Assembly (NCBI RefSeq): GCF_009770985.1
Contig: NZ_WSRW01000001.1
Coordinates: 806,001-870,000 of the forward strand
DNA: 64,000 bases
From: Mucilaginibacter lacusdianchii
Lineage (GTDB): Bacteria > Bacteroidota > Bacteroidia > Sphingobacteriales > Sphingobacteriaceae
Reading direction: 5' to 3'
The notes beneath the pieces are model-generated. The model had not been told where the DNA came from. It made no database searches and saw nothing but the letters and a program-made list of their open reading frames with translations. Positions 18,136-26,110 of the stretch are shown piece by piece (the first letter of the stretch is position 1; every line of letters begins with the position of its first letter). A program made the position numbers and the translations under genes.

Positions 18136-19098
18136 TTATTTTTTCAAACCAATTTCGCGTAAACGTTCATCTAGGTATTCGCCGGCAGTCATGTCGCTGT
18201 ATAATTTCGGATGCTGCTCGTCAATGCATGATTCCAAGCTGGTTAAATCCATTCCTGATTTCGGGTGCAGGAAGAATGGTACAGAAAAACGTGATTGTTT
18301 CATCAACTCACGCGGCGGGTTTACTACGCGGTGGGTAGTTGATTTTAGTTTGTTGTTGGTTAAACGCTGTAACATATCGCCAACGTTTACCACTACGTCT
18401 TCGCCATGTGCTTTGATCGGGAACCACTCGTTATCACGGGTTAGTACTTCCAAACCATCGGCGCTGGCGCCAATTAAAAGGGTAATCAGGTTTATATCCT
18501 CGTGGGCTCCGGCACGTACAGCGTCAGGCGCTAAAGCATCCGGATCTTCAATAGGGAAATAATGCAGGGTACGCAGAATGGAGTTACCGTTGTGTACTTT
18601 ATCGTCAAAGTAGTTGGTTGGTAAATTCAGGTAAGTAGCAATGGCTTCCAGTAATGATTTACCGGCAGCTTCCAACTTCTGATATATTTCGCGGGTTACG
18701 GTGTTGAACTCCGGCAACTCCTCTACATACACGTTTTCAGGATATTCATTCTTTACCGGGTCGCCATCGGTAACGGTTTGGCCTATCTGCCAAAACTCTT
18801 TTAAATCAGGCACTTTAAAACCTTTGGCAGTTTCTTTACCCTTGCTGGTGTAACCACGCTGACCGGCCAGTTCAGGCTTTTCATATTTTAGTTTTACGTC
18901 TTCGGGCAGGGCAAAAAGGGCCTTTACCTGCGCATACAAACTATCAATCAGTTCTTTGCTTAAACCGTGGTTGGTAATGGTTACAAAACCGGTTTCGTTA
19001 AAGGCTTTACCAATCTCATCCGAAAACTTTTTGCGGCTTTCGGCATCCCCGTTCACATAAGTATTTAAGTCGAGTCTCGGAATATTTACAGTACTCAT
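18136..19098 (-). CDS. 2-oxoglutarate/Fe(II)-dependent dioxygenase, isopenicillin N synthase-like
   Basis: Non-haem iron oxygenase of 320 residues. The N-terminal DIOX_N domain begins VNIPRLDLNTYVNGD and includes FNETGFVTITNHGLS. The C-terminal 2OG-FeII domain shows the iron ligands His and Asp in GAHEDINLITLLIG and the distal His plus the oxoglutarate Arg in STTHRVVNPPRELMKQSRFSVPFFLHP. Such proteins hydroxylate or desaturate small molecules; the substrate is not deducible. It appears monocistronic, facing the tilS operon. Confidence 0.9.
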   Translation of the reverse strand: MSTVNIPRLDLNTYVNGDAESRKKFSDEIGKAFNETGFVTITNHGLSKELIDSLYAQVKALFALPEDVKLKYEKPELAGQRGYTSKGKETAKGFKVPDLKEFWQIGQTVTDGDPVKNEYPENVYVEELPEFNTVTREIYQKLEAAGKSLLEAIATYLNLPTNYFDDKVHNGNSILRTLHYFPIEDPDALAPDAVRAGAHEDINLITLLIGASADGLEVLTRDNEWFPIKAHGEDVVVNVGDMLQRLTNNKLKSTTHRVVNPPRELMKQSRFSVPFFLHPKSGMDLTSLESCIDEQHPKLYSDMTAGEYLDERLREIGLKK

Positions 19099-19277
19099 AA
19101 AAGATACGCTTTTAAGTAAAATTTGGTAAAATTATTTAATTCAGACTACTTACTGGCAGCTTCTGCAAAATTTCTTTTACAAATTTCATTTTCAGAATAT
19201 TAGCCCTATAAAACATTTAACCTACATTAAACGATTTTGGTTTATACAAGTCTGATTATTATAACACACAAGGATAA

Positions 19278-21284
19278 ATGAAACCGATTATAAATAGCAT
19301 TAAACTGTGTGGCTTAGCATTGTTGATGCTACTAGCCATACCCAACTATACCAAAGCGCAGGATTACGGCGATGAAATATCTTTCCAAGATTTTTATGAT
19401 GCACTAGAACCCTACGGCGTTTGGGTAGATGACCCGCAATATGGCAGCGTATGGGTACCTGATGTTGACGAGGATTTTAAACCTTATGCCACCAACGGGC
19501 ATTGGGTAGTTACCGATTATGGTAACACCTGGGTATCTGACTATGAATGGGGCTGGGCGCCTTTCCATTATGGCCGCTGGCACTTTGATGACTACTATGG
19601 CTGGGAATGGATACCCGACTACGAATGGGGACCGGCTTGGGTTGACTGGCGCAGCGGCGATGGTTACTATGGCTGGGCTCCGTTAGAACCAGGTATCAGC
19701 ATAGATGCATCATACGGCGGCTACAATGTGCCCGATTTTTACTGGGTGTTTGCACCACAGGCATACATTACCAGCCCGCGTATATATGATTATTACGTGC
19801 CTCGTACCCGTATCAACATCATTTTGGGCCGCACCAGTTACCTTCGTAACTTTTATACCAACAACAACCGCCGTTATATAGCCGGACCACGTGCTTATGA
19901 CATTGAGCGTATTACCCGAAACCGTGTGCAAGTGTATCGCATCAATAATATAAACAGGCCGGGGGCAACCCGTATCTATAATAACCAGGTGAATATTTTT
20001 AGACCTATGGTACGCCGCACATTTGATGCACGCCCTAACCGGGTAATTAATGGCAACGCTTACCGCAATGCGAATCCTGATTTTAGAATCGGCAACCGTA
20101 ATTCGGGCAATGGCTATAACCGTAACAATGCCGACCGCCTGGCACGTATTTATCGTAGCGATAATGACGCTAACCGGAATGTGGTACGTATAAACGGTGA
20201 TAACCGTAATCGCGGTAACAACTGGAACGGTGGCAACAACTGGCAAAACAACAGTAACCGTCCTCAACCTGGTAACAACGGCTGGCAGAACAATGGTAAC
20301 CGCCCTCGGCCCGATAACAACAACGCTGGGCAAAATAACAGCAACCGTCCTCAACCAAATAACAATGGTTGGCAAAATAACGGCAATCGGCCGCAGCAAA
20401 ACAATGACAACAACTGGCAAAACAGGCCAAATGGCAATAATCAGCCCCAACCCAATACTGGTGATGACAACCGCCAAAATAACCGTTCTGACTGGCGAAA
20501 TCGCGACAACAGCCCGGCACCAAATCATCGTTCGCAGCCTGGCCAGCCAGACCGTGTAGCGTTGCCAGAAGGTTTTCCGCAACAGCAAGGTAACCAGCCG
20601 CAAAACAACGATCAGCAACGGCAACAGCGCATGGAGCAATGGCGTCAGCAACAACAGCAAGGCCAACAACAGCCCGATCAACGTCAGCCGCAAAACAATC
20701 GCTGGCAACAGCAAAACAATGGTCAGCCTCAGCAGTCCGATGAGCAAAGGCAGCAGTGGCAGCAACGCCAACAGCAAATGGAACAACAACGCCAGCAGCG
20801 TATGCAACAGCAACAGGCTGATCAGGTGCGTCAGCAACAAGATCAACAACGTGCACAGCAGCAACAGCAAATGATGCAACAACGCCAGCAACAAGAACAA
20901 CAGCGTCAACAACAAATGCAGCAACGCCAGCAACAAATGGATCAGCAAAAACAGATACAGGATCAACAGCGCCAGCAGCAACAAGAACAGCAACGTCAGC
21001 AAATGCAGCAACAGCGGCAACAGCAGATGGAGCAACAAAGGCAACAGCAAGACCAACAACGCCAGCAGATGCAACAGCAGCGGCAGCAACAGCAGGATCA
21101 ACAACGCCAACAGCAGGATCAACAACGCCAACAGCAGGATCAGCAACGGCAACAAATGCAGCAACAACGAGAACAACAGCGTCAGCAATGGCAGCAACAG
21201 CGCGAACAGCAACAACAAAACCAACCTCGACAGGAAGGGCAACAACGCCCGCCACGTGGTGGACGCCCAGACAGGATTATGTAA
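19278..21284 (+). CDS. Exported Trp/Tyr-rich DUF6600-like protein with long Asn- and Gln-rich tail
   Basis: Protein of 668 residues with a signal peptide ending near KAQ (residue 28). Residues 35-140 form repeated W/Y/G-rich units (for example GVWVDDPQYGSVWVP, WGWAPFHYGRWHFDDYYGW), the pattern annotated DUF6600 in Bacteroidota. An Arg/Tyr/Asn segment follows to about 270, then an Asn/Arg/Gly-rich region (270-420) and a Gln/Arg-rich tail (430-650) of QQRQQQ type. Codons in the tail alternate CAA, CAG and CGN, and include a 21-bp tandem repeat at 21093-21155. Role unknown; probably cell-surface or envelope. Long minus-strand open frames here are by-products of the Gln codons. Confidence 0.85.
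   Translation: MKPIINSIKLCGLALLMLLAIPNYTKAQDYGDEISFQDFYDALEPYGVWVDDPQYGSVWVPDVDEDFKPYATNGHWVVTDYGNTWVSDYEWGWAPFHYGRWHFDDYYGWEWIPDYEWGPAWVDWRSGDGYYGWAPLEPGISIDASYGGYNVPDFYWVFAPQAYITSPRIYDYYVPRTRINIILGRTSYLRNFYTNNNRRYIAGPRAYDIERITRNRVQVYRINNINRPGATRIYNNQVNIFRPMVRRTFDARPNRVINGNAYRNANPDFRIGNRNSGNGYNRNNADRLARIYRSDNDANRNVVRINGDNRNRGNNWNGGNNWQNNSNRPQPGNNGWQNNGNRPRPDNNNAGQNNSNRPQPNNNGWQNNGNRPQQNNDNNWQNRPNGNNQPQPNTGDDNRQNNRSDWRNRDNSPAPNHRSQPGQPDRVALPEGFPQQQGNQPQNNDQQRQQRMEQWRQQQQQGQQQPDQRQPQNNRWQQQNNGQPQQSDEQRQQWQQRQQQMEQQRQQRMQQQQADQVRQQQDQQRAQQQQQMMQQRQQQEQQRQQQMQQRQQQMDQQKQIQDQQRQQQQEQQRQQMQQQRQQQMEQQRQQQDQQRQQMQQQRQQQQDQQRQQQDQQRQQQDQQRQQMQQQREQQRQQWQQQREQQQQNQPRQEGQQRPPRGGRPDRIM
21093..21155 (+). 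repeat. 21-bp tandem repeat, three copies, inside the Gln-rich tail
   Basis: Units at 21093-21113 and 21114-21134 are identical and encode QDQQRQQ. The third (21135-21155) differs at a few third-codon positions. This indicates recent in-frame expansion. Confidence 0.85.
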
Positions 21285-21303
21285 TTATTTAAACATATCT
21301 ATA

Positions 21304-21334
21304 ATAGCACCTTTAATTATAAGGTGCTATTTTT
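21304..21334 (+). terminator. Terminator after the Gln-rich protein gene
   Basis: Perfect 10-bp stem (21304-21313 and 21321-21330) with a 7-nt loop, then a short T-run. It argues against any start of the thioredoxin gene upstream of 21335. Confidence 0.85.
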
Positions 21335-21350
21335 ATGCCCTTACCAGAAA

Positions 21351-21791
21351 ATGAAATCTATGTTAAAATACCTGCATAACCTTGCCCTTATTATTTGCCT
21401 TTTTACAATATCGGCCTGTGCCCAAAATAAAAGCACCAATAAGCAAATCAATTTTATGGAAGATGCCTGGCCGCAGGCGCTTAAACAAGCTGCCGCACAA
21501 AACAAATATATTTTTGTAGACGCTTACGCCACCTGGTGCGGGCCCTGTAAAATGTTAAAGGCTATTACGTTTAAAAACAATAAAGCCGCTGCATTTTTTA
21601 ACCAGCATTATATCAACGTGGCTATGGATATGGAAAAAGGCCTAGGGCCACAATTAGCGCAAGAGTGGCAAATGCAAGCCTACCCAACGCTGCTTGTATT
21701 TAATGCTAAAGGCCAGTTGGTACTTAAAACCGTAGGCTTTATTGGTGCCAAAGATTTGATTAGGTTTGGTGAAGAAGGCTTACGCCGGTAG
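21351..21791 (+). CDS. Thioredoxin-fold lipoprotein
   Basis: Predicted envelope thiol-disulfide protein of 146 residues. The start at the ATG at 21351 gives a lipoprotein signal (MKSMLKYLHNLALIICLFTISAC) with the lipidated Cys right after ISA. The open frame begins earlier at 21324, but that codon is inside the preceding terminator. The thioredoxin domain shows IFVDAYATWCGPCKMLK with a WCGPC active site, and the cis-Pro region MQAYPTLLVFNAKGQLV. It resembles the thioredoxin_7/DUF255-like proteins that act as disulfide reductases. It is single-gene in context. Confidence 0.88.
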   Translation: MKSMLKYLHNLALIICLFTISACAQNKSTNKQINFMEDAWPQALKQAAAQNKYIFVDAYATWCGPCKMLKAITFKNNKAAAFFNQHYINVAMDMEKGLGPQLAQEWQMQAYPTLLVFNAKGQLVLKTVGFIGAKDLIRFGEEGLRR

Positions 21792-21805
21792 TTAAAAACA
21801 AAAAA

Positions 21806-21836
21806 GGTCGGAACTACTCTCGCAGTATTTCCGACC
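21806..21836 (-). terminator. Terminator for the small lipoprotein gene on the minus strand
   Basis: An 8-bp stem (21806-21813 and 21829-21836) is extended by an inner 4-bp helix. On the minus strand it is followed by six U residues (21805-21800). The plus strand has no T-run after it, so it serves minus-strand transcription from the gene at 22043-22204. Confidence 0.75.
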
Positions 21837-22042
21837 CTACATCTACCTATGAAAAACAGCCCTTTGAGTAGGGCATTAATACATAGACAAACTTTATACC
21901 AATGGTTAAAAACCTCGTTTTTAACCTAAATTAACGCCATTTGAGTCCAATCAAATTTAACCACAAGGAAAACACACCACAAAGTGTGGATTTTATGGTG
22001 AAAGAATTCCCCATTTTACCTGATGCAAAACAACCTTGTACA
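21837..22042 (-). other. Structured region between the small lipoprotein gene and its terminator
   Basis: About 200 nt with no open frame of note. On the minus strand it can fold a 10-bp perfect hairpin with a 3-nt loop (21917-21926 with 21904-21913). A two-part stem also forms: CTATG 21847-21851 with CATAG 21882-21886, enclosing GCCCT 21859-21863 with AGGGC 21870-21874. Together with the terminator this gives three hairpins in a row, so a structured 3' UTR or 3'-derived small RNA is possible. Confidence 0.4.
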
Positions 22043-22204
22043 TTACCGGTCGGTACGGGTACCTACTGATGAAGTATCACGGTTGATACTGGCCGTGTCT
22101 TTAGCTTCTGTTGGACCACCAAAAGTATTGTGTGGGTTTTCGCCGCAGCTTGCCAGCATAAATATTATAAATCCTGTAACTAAAATCTGTCCTGCACGTT
22201 TCAT
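22043..22204 (-). CDS. Small lipoprotein, 53 residues
   Basis: A short gene below the usual length cut-off. The product starts MKRAGQILVTGFIIFMLASC: a positively charged start, a hydrophobic stretch and an L-A-S-C lipobox with lipidated Cys20. A polar tail rich in Thr, Ser, Asp and Asn follows (GENPHNTFGG, then TEAKDTASIN) and ends TRTDR. This is the usual shape of small Bacteroidota lipoproteins. A terminator with a U-tract on the same strand lies about 200 nt downstream. Function unknown. The overlapping plus-strand frame has no such features. Confidence 0.7.
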   Translation of the reverse strand: MKRAGQILVTGFIIFMLASCGENPHNTFGGPTEAKDTASINRDTSSVGTRTDR

Positions 22205-22328
22205 CGTAAATTAAAAGACAACCATTGGTTGTTAATTGTTTTTTGTGACTTGTTAAATCTGACAGCAAGATTTAACATTTAATTTTACCTAAGTTAAACT
22301 ATATACAACACACAGCGTTTAAAAGCTT

Positions 22329-22640
22329 ATGGACCACAATGTGTATTTGTTAGCTACCGATCCGAATGACGCTTGCCGCGACGTGATACACTCACGTGAT
22401 ACCACCTTAAAAGTAAAGGTGTACTGCGTAAGCGAAGAAAACTTTTCACCTAATCCGAATGAGATACAGTTGTTTGGGTATGCCGGGAAAAAATTATATG
22501 CTTTTGAAACTATCGACATTACGCCCGATGATGCACTGGATGTAATTGGCGCTATACAATGGTATGCCGACTACATTGATTGTCCGGATATGGAGATACT
22601 ACCCGAAGACCCTCGGATGGGCGAAAGTATTGCCATGTAA
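22329..22640 (+). CDS. Small acidic protein of unknown function
   Basis: The 103-residue product (MDHNVYLLATDPNDACRDV start) is not recognised. It is acidic, without membrane helices or a signal peptide, with beta-rich stretches (LKVKVYCVSEENF, IQLFGYAGKKLYAFETIDI) and a C-terminal helix (DALDVIGAIQWYADYI). It is bounded by a strong terminator, which supports a real transcription unit. Confidence 0.7.
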   Translation: MDHNVYLLATDPNDACRDVIHSRDTTLKVKVYCVSEENFSPNPNEIQLFGYAGKKLYAFETIDITPDDALDVIGAIQWYADYIDCPDMEILPEDPRMGESIAM

Positions 22641-22641
22641 A

Positions 22642-22686
22642 AAATTGTTTAAAAGCGCTTCCATAACAGGCGCTTTTAAACAATTT
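22642..22686. terminator. Terminator after the small acidic protein gene
   Basis: Perfect 17-bp inverted repeat (22642-22658 and 22670-22686) with an 11-nt loop. A GCGC core is flanked by A/T runs. Confidence 0.88.
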
Positions 22687-22733
22687 GCAAGCTACAATTG
22701 TATGAAAGGATAACACATCCAATTCATCAACCT

Positions 22734-23246
22734 ATGGCAAATGTTACTGAACAGGATATTATAGACCACCTGAAAGAAAAAATCAAGTTTTATCAAAAAG
22801 AAGCTAAACGACTGGAAAACTTGCTTACTGCTTTTGTAAGCGACAGCAATACCCCAAAAAGTCGCAAAGCCAAGCTGGAAGCGGTTGACGAAGCGATAGA
22901 CCCGTTACCAGCAAAAGAAGAAACTAAATCTACAGCCCGCAAAGCTAAGCCCGCCGCACCCATTGCGGTTACAGAAGAAGAGCCAGCCCTTCAACCCTCA
23001 TCACTTGAAATACCGACTAAGTATACAGACAGCTTACCACTTGAGGCCCGTATAGCATTTGCATTAAATGAAATAGGTTCGGGCTTTAGCGATGATATTG
23101 CCAACACTATGGCTCAGTACGAGCCTAAATCGGACGCAAAGAAACTAAGCAGGCAAATAACTGGTCCGTTAGCTACATTAAAAGAGAGGGGCCAGGTAAA
23201 TGCCGAAAAAGACGGACGCAAAGAGCGCTATTCATTGGCAAAATAA
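22734..23246 (+). CDS. Coiled-coil plus winged-helix-like protein of unknown function
   Basis: Product of 170 residues. It begins with MANVTEQDIIDHLKEKIKFY and an adjoining charged helix (KEAKRLENLLTAF) that looks coiled-coil. A Lys/Ala/Pro/Glu-rich linker (about 45-95) follows, then a compact C-terminal domain LPLEARIAFALNEIGSGFSDDIANTM ending GPLATLKERGQVNAEKDGRKERYSLAK. The tail has the look of a winged helix whose wing carries DGRKERY. DNA binding is a guess from this shape. A TTG at 22698 would extend the frame, but the ATG at 22734 begins the helix cleanly. Confidence 0.75.
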   Translation: MANVTEQDIIDHLKEKIKFYQKEAKRLENLLTAFVSDSNTPKSRKAKLEAVDEAIDPLPAKEETKSTARKAKPAAPIAVTEEEPALQPSSLEIPTKYTDSLPLEARIAFALNEIGSGFSDDIANTMAQYEPKSDAKKLSRQITGPLATLKERGQVNAEKDGRKERYSLAK

Positions 23247-23298
23247 CAACACACGCCAGATTTACCAACCAATCTGTAGTAGGCTGCGCATTTTAAGC

Positions 23299-23589
23299 TT
23301 ATTCGTAAATCCGCAGTCTGTTTTTTAGGGTTAACAATTCTTGCTGCGTATTATGCAAGCGCTGTAGTAGATGAGTAATAGCTTCTATGCCTGCCACGTT
23401 GATATCCAAATCCTGATGCAGACGTATCATACGCTCCAGTTCGGGCAACTGGTGACCGGGTATATAGCTGGTTTGATTCAATACAGTTATTTCTACCAAA
23501 CCGGCATCAGCCAGGGTTTGCACAAATGTATATTCTACCTGGTGGTAGCTGCAAAATTCATTTGCTTCGGTTAAATTATCGGTTGCCAT
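23299..23589 (-). CDS. cbpM: Chaperone modulator CbpM
   Basis: Small MerR-like helix-turn-helix protein of 96 residues that binds the J-domain of CbpA and modulates its co-chaperone activity. Features are FCSYHQVEYTFVQTLADAGLVEI near the N terminus, the YIPGHQLPELERMIRLHQDLDINVAGIEAI block typical of CbpM, and a C-terminal helix (LLQRLHNTQQELLTLKNRL). It directly follows cbpA on the same strand with an 8-nt gap, the known gene pair. Confidence 0.92.
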   Translation of the reverse strand: MATDNLTEANEFCSYHQVEYTFVQTLADAGLVEITVLNQTSYIPGHQLPELERMIRLHQDLDINVAGIEAITHLLQRLHNTQQELLTLKNRLRIYE

Positions 23590-23597
23590 GGTTTAAA

Positions 23598-24515
23598 TCA
23601 AGAATTAGCCAGTTGTTTAAATAATTCTTTTTGTTGCTCGGTAAGGTTAGTAGGTATCTGCACATCATAGGTCAAATACAAATCCCCAAATTCACCTTCT
23701 TTTTTATACACCGGGAAGCCTTTACCTTTCAGCTTTATTTTGGTACCGTTCTGCGTTTCGGGCTTTACATTCAGCTTCACCTGTCCGGTTAGGGTATCTA
23801 CTGTGATTTCGCCGCCTAGTACTGCGGTATATAAATCAATTTTTTGCGTAGCCAGCAAATCGTTGCCGCTGCGTTTAAATCGAGGATCATCGGTTATTAT
23901 AAAGGTGATATACAAATCGCCGTTAGGCCCATTGTTTACCCCTGCACCGCCATGACTGGCAATTTTAATAGTCTGCCCGTTTTCAACACCAGCCGGTATG
24001 GTAATTCGGATATTTTTGCCGTTAACAGTAAGCGTTTGCTTATGTGTAGTAGCCGCATCCTGCAAACTAAGCTGTAGTTCGGCATTAAAATCTTGCCCGC
24101 GGTAACGTGCCTGCCTACGGCCACCGCCGCCGCCTGCACCGCCAAACATCGATTGAAAAAAGTCGGAAAAATCTCCGCCCTCGTTATTAAACGATTCAAA
24201 ATTGAAGCCGCCATCCGAACCGCCGCCCGAGTAACCACTGTACGCACGGCCTTGCTGTTGTTGCTGACGGGCCTGTTCGTAAGCCTCGGCATGCTGCCAG
24301 TTCTCGCCGTACTGATCGTACTTTTTCCGTTTTTCGGGATCCGTCAGCACTTCGTTGGCCTCGTTTATCTCCTGAAACTTTTTATTCGCCTCCTGATCGT
24401 TTGGATTTAAATCGGGATGATATTTACGGGCCAGTTTGCGATAAGCATTTTTAATATCTTTTTCGCTTGCTGTTTTGTCTATGCCCAGAACTTTATAATA
24501 ATCTACAAAAGCCAT
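23598..24515 (-). CDS. cbpA: DnaJ-class co-chaperone CbpA
   Basis: J-domain co-chaperone of DnaK, 305 residues. The J-domain starts [20 protein letters not shown] with the HPD motif in [11 protein letters not shown] Gly/Phe/Gln-rich linker ([20 protein letters not shown]) and a Gly/Arg stretch follow. Two C-terminal substrate-binding domains come next, ending [25 protein letters not shown]. No zinc-finger CxxCxGxG repeats are present, which separates it from DnaJ. The open frame reaches 24596, but the ATG at 24515 matches the family start. Co-transcribed with cbpM. Confidence 0.94.
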   Translation of the reverse strand: MAFVDYYKVLGIDKTASEKDIKNAYRKLARKYHPDLNPNDQEANKKFQEINEANEVLTDPEKRKKYDQYGENWQHAEAYEQARQQQQQGRAYSGYSGGGSDGGFNFESFNNEGGDFSDFFQSMFGGAGGGGGRRQARYRGQDFNAELQLSLQDAATTHKQTLTVNGKNIRITIPAGVENGQTIKIASHGGAGVNNGPNGDLYITFIITDDPRFKRSGNDLLATQKIDLYTAVLGGEITVDTLTGQVKLNVKPETQNGTKIKLKGKGFPVYKKEGEFGDLYLTYDVQIPTNLTEQQKELFKQLANS

Positions 24516-24671
24516 ATCCAAATTTGAGTAGATTTTGCTACCTGTTAAATGATTAACATCACATACGGGTATATGGTTGTAACATTTGGGTTGCAAATCA
24601 TATTAAATTGTTGATCGTCAAAAACTAATGTCGTAACATCATGTTTAAAAATAGGTTACAGAATAACACTT

Positions 24672-25130
24672 ATGCCATTAGAAACACAAGAGCAAGAACA
24701 GCAACTGACAGAGATATACCGGGTAAGCCGGGCACAAATAGAGCACCATGATAATGCCGTAAATCAGCGGGTAATATGGCTATCTATTGGGCAATCATTC
24801 TTTTTTAACGTTTACGCTATGCTGGTAACAGCCAAAGCACCTACCCCCGAGCTACTGTCTAAGCAAAAAATGCTGGGCATTATCTTTCCGATAGCCGCCT
24901 TACTGGTTGCCATTTTTACTTTGGTAGATGTAATGGCTGGCATGTATTATATGCGTAAGCTTCGACTAAACTACAAAAAGGTTACCGATGGCAGTTCGCA
25001 CGAGGGTTACTACCCTATGTTAAACGGCAATAAATTTGACCGTAGCTTTCAGCGGATATCCCCTATAGCTATACCAATTATCTTTATCATTACCTGGGCA
25101 TATCTATTGTTCATAGATCATTCTAAATAA
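24672..25130 (+). CDS. Small membrane protein of unknown function
   Basis: Product of 152 residues with three predicted transmembrane segments (about 33-52, 70-92, 127-147). A soluble N-terminal helix (LTEIYRVSRAQIEHHDNAVNQRV) and a cytoplasmic Lys/Tyr-rich loop are present. The family is familiar as an uncharacterised Bacteroidota protein, but I cannot name it. It is followed by a strong terminator shared with the convergent SDR gene. Confidence 0.75.
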   Translation: MPLETQEQEQQLTEIYRVSRAQIEHHDNAVNQRVIWLSIGQSFFFNVYAMLVTAKAPTPELLSKQKMLGIIFPIAALLVAIFTLVDVMAGMYYMRKLRLNYKKVTDGSSHEGYYPMLNGNKFDRSFQRISPIAIPIIFIITWAYLLFIDHSK

Positions 25131-25172
25131 AACAAAAAAGCCGTTAGTGTATCGCTAACGGCTTTTTTGTTT
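25130..25172. terminator. Bidirectional terminator
   Basis: Perfect 18-bp stem (25130-25147 and 25155-25172) with a 7-nt loop, A-run before and T-run after. It lies between convergent genes. Confidence 0.92.
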
Positions 25173-25188
25173 TTATAAGGGTCTGGGT

Positions 25189-26001
25189 TTAAACGCCACT
25201 GAAGATAGAGAAGCCCCCGTCAACAGCAACTACTGTTCCGGTTACAAAGGCTGATGCATCGCTTAACAGCCAAACCAATGCGCCAATTAATTCTTCGGCT
25301 TTACCCATGCGTTTAAATGGCGTGTTTTTCACTACCAGGTTACCACGTTCGGTGTAACTGCCATCGGGCTGGGTAAGCAGGGCACGGTTTTGCTCAGTCA
25401 GGAAAAAGCCTGGTGCAATGGCATTCATACGCATAGTATCGCCATACCTGTTGGCCAGTTCCATGGCAAACCACTTAGTATAGTTATCAATAGCGGCTTT
25501 GGCCATGCTGTAACCTAACACTTTGGTAATGGCCTGCTGTGCCGCCATAGATGAGATATTAACTATACTGCCCTTACCACCTTTAGCCATTACCTGACCA
25601 AATATTTGTGTAGGAATAAGCGTACCCCAAAGGTTTAAATCCATCACCTGGCGCATGCCATCCATATTCATTGTAAATATATCCTGATCGGGCTGAATGA
25701 TACCGCCGGGCATATTACCGCCAGCACCATTTACCAAGCCGTCTATACGGCCATAAGCATCCAGTACTTTATCACGGGCGACTTCCAGGTCGGCCTCTTT
25801 CATTACGTCGGCTACCAGGGCAATAGCTTTGCCACCACTGGCATTTACAGCATCTGCGCGTTCTTGAGCAATAGCTTGATTACGGCCCAATATACCTACC
25901 GTACCGCCGGCTGCTGCAATACCCTTAATAAAAGCATCACCCAAAATACCTGTACCACCGGTTACAATAATGACCTTATCCTTTAACGAGAAATTTTCCA
26001 T
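25189..26001 (-). CDS. SDR oxidoreductase, D-mannonate oxidoreductase (fructuronate reductase) type
   Basis: NAD(P)-dependent short-chain dehydrogenase of 270 residues. It has the cofactor motif TGGTGILGDAF near residue 15, NGAGG (NAG-type) near 93, catalytic Ser in NISSMAA, and the YxxxK pair in GYSMAKAAIDN. NAIAPGFFLTEQNRALL matches the SDR branch that reduces fructuronate to mannonate in hexuronate breakdown. That substrate is an inference, as uxuA is not adjacent. A perfect LacI-type operator palindrome lies about 70 bp upstream, consistent with sugar-acid control. Confidence 0.85.
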   Translation of the reverse strand: MENFSLKDKVIIVTGGTGILGDAFIKGIAAAGGTVGILGRNQAIAQERADAVNASGGKAIALVADVMKEADLEVARDKVLDAYGRIDGLVNGAGGNMPGGIIQPDQDIFTMNMDGMRQVMDLNLWGTLIPTQIFGQVMAKGGKGSIVNISSMAAQQAITKVLGYSMAKAAIDNYTKWFAMELANRYGDTMRMNAIAPGFFLTEQNRALLTQPDGSYTERGNLVVKNTPFKRMGKAEELIGALVWLLSDASAFVTGTVVAVDGGFSIFSGV

Positions 26002-26071
26002 GTGTTTGTGCGTCTCAGTTTGTACAAATCAAATAAAATTCCGGCAGCTTTCAGGAACTTAAATCAAATAA

Positions 26072-26085
26072 TGAAATCGATTTCA
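26072..26085. promoter_or_regulatory. LacI-family operator candidate upstream of the SDR gene
   Basis: TGAAATCGATTTCA is a perfect 14-bp palindrome with the central CG and spacing TGnAAnCGnTTnCA usual for LacI-family repressors. It lies 71 bp upstream of the SDR start and just after egtD, so control of the SDR gene is the likely role. No LacI regulator gene is in the window. Confidence 0.6.
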
Positions 26086-26110
26086 ACAAAACTAATCTGC
26101 TTGAGACAAA

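Noticed and set aside
19710..21245. Long minus-strand open frames (511 and 361 residues) opposite the Gln-rich gene
   Set aside because: They are the complement of CAA/CAG-rich codons, giving poly-Leu or poly-Val/Ala text without domains; the plus-strand gene with signal peptide and DUF6600-like start is the real one.
22023..22214. Plus-strand 63-codon frame
   Set aside because: It is antisense to the small lipoprotein gene, has no signal or domain, and lacks a terminator on its strand.
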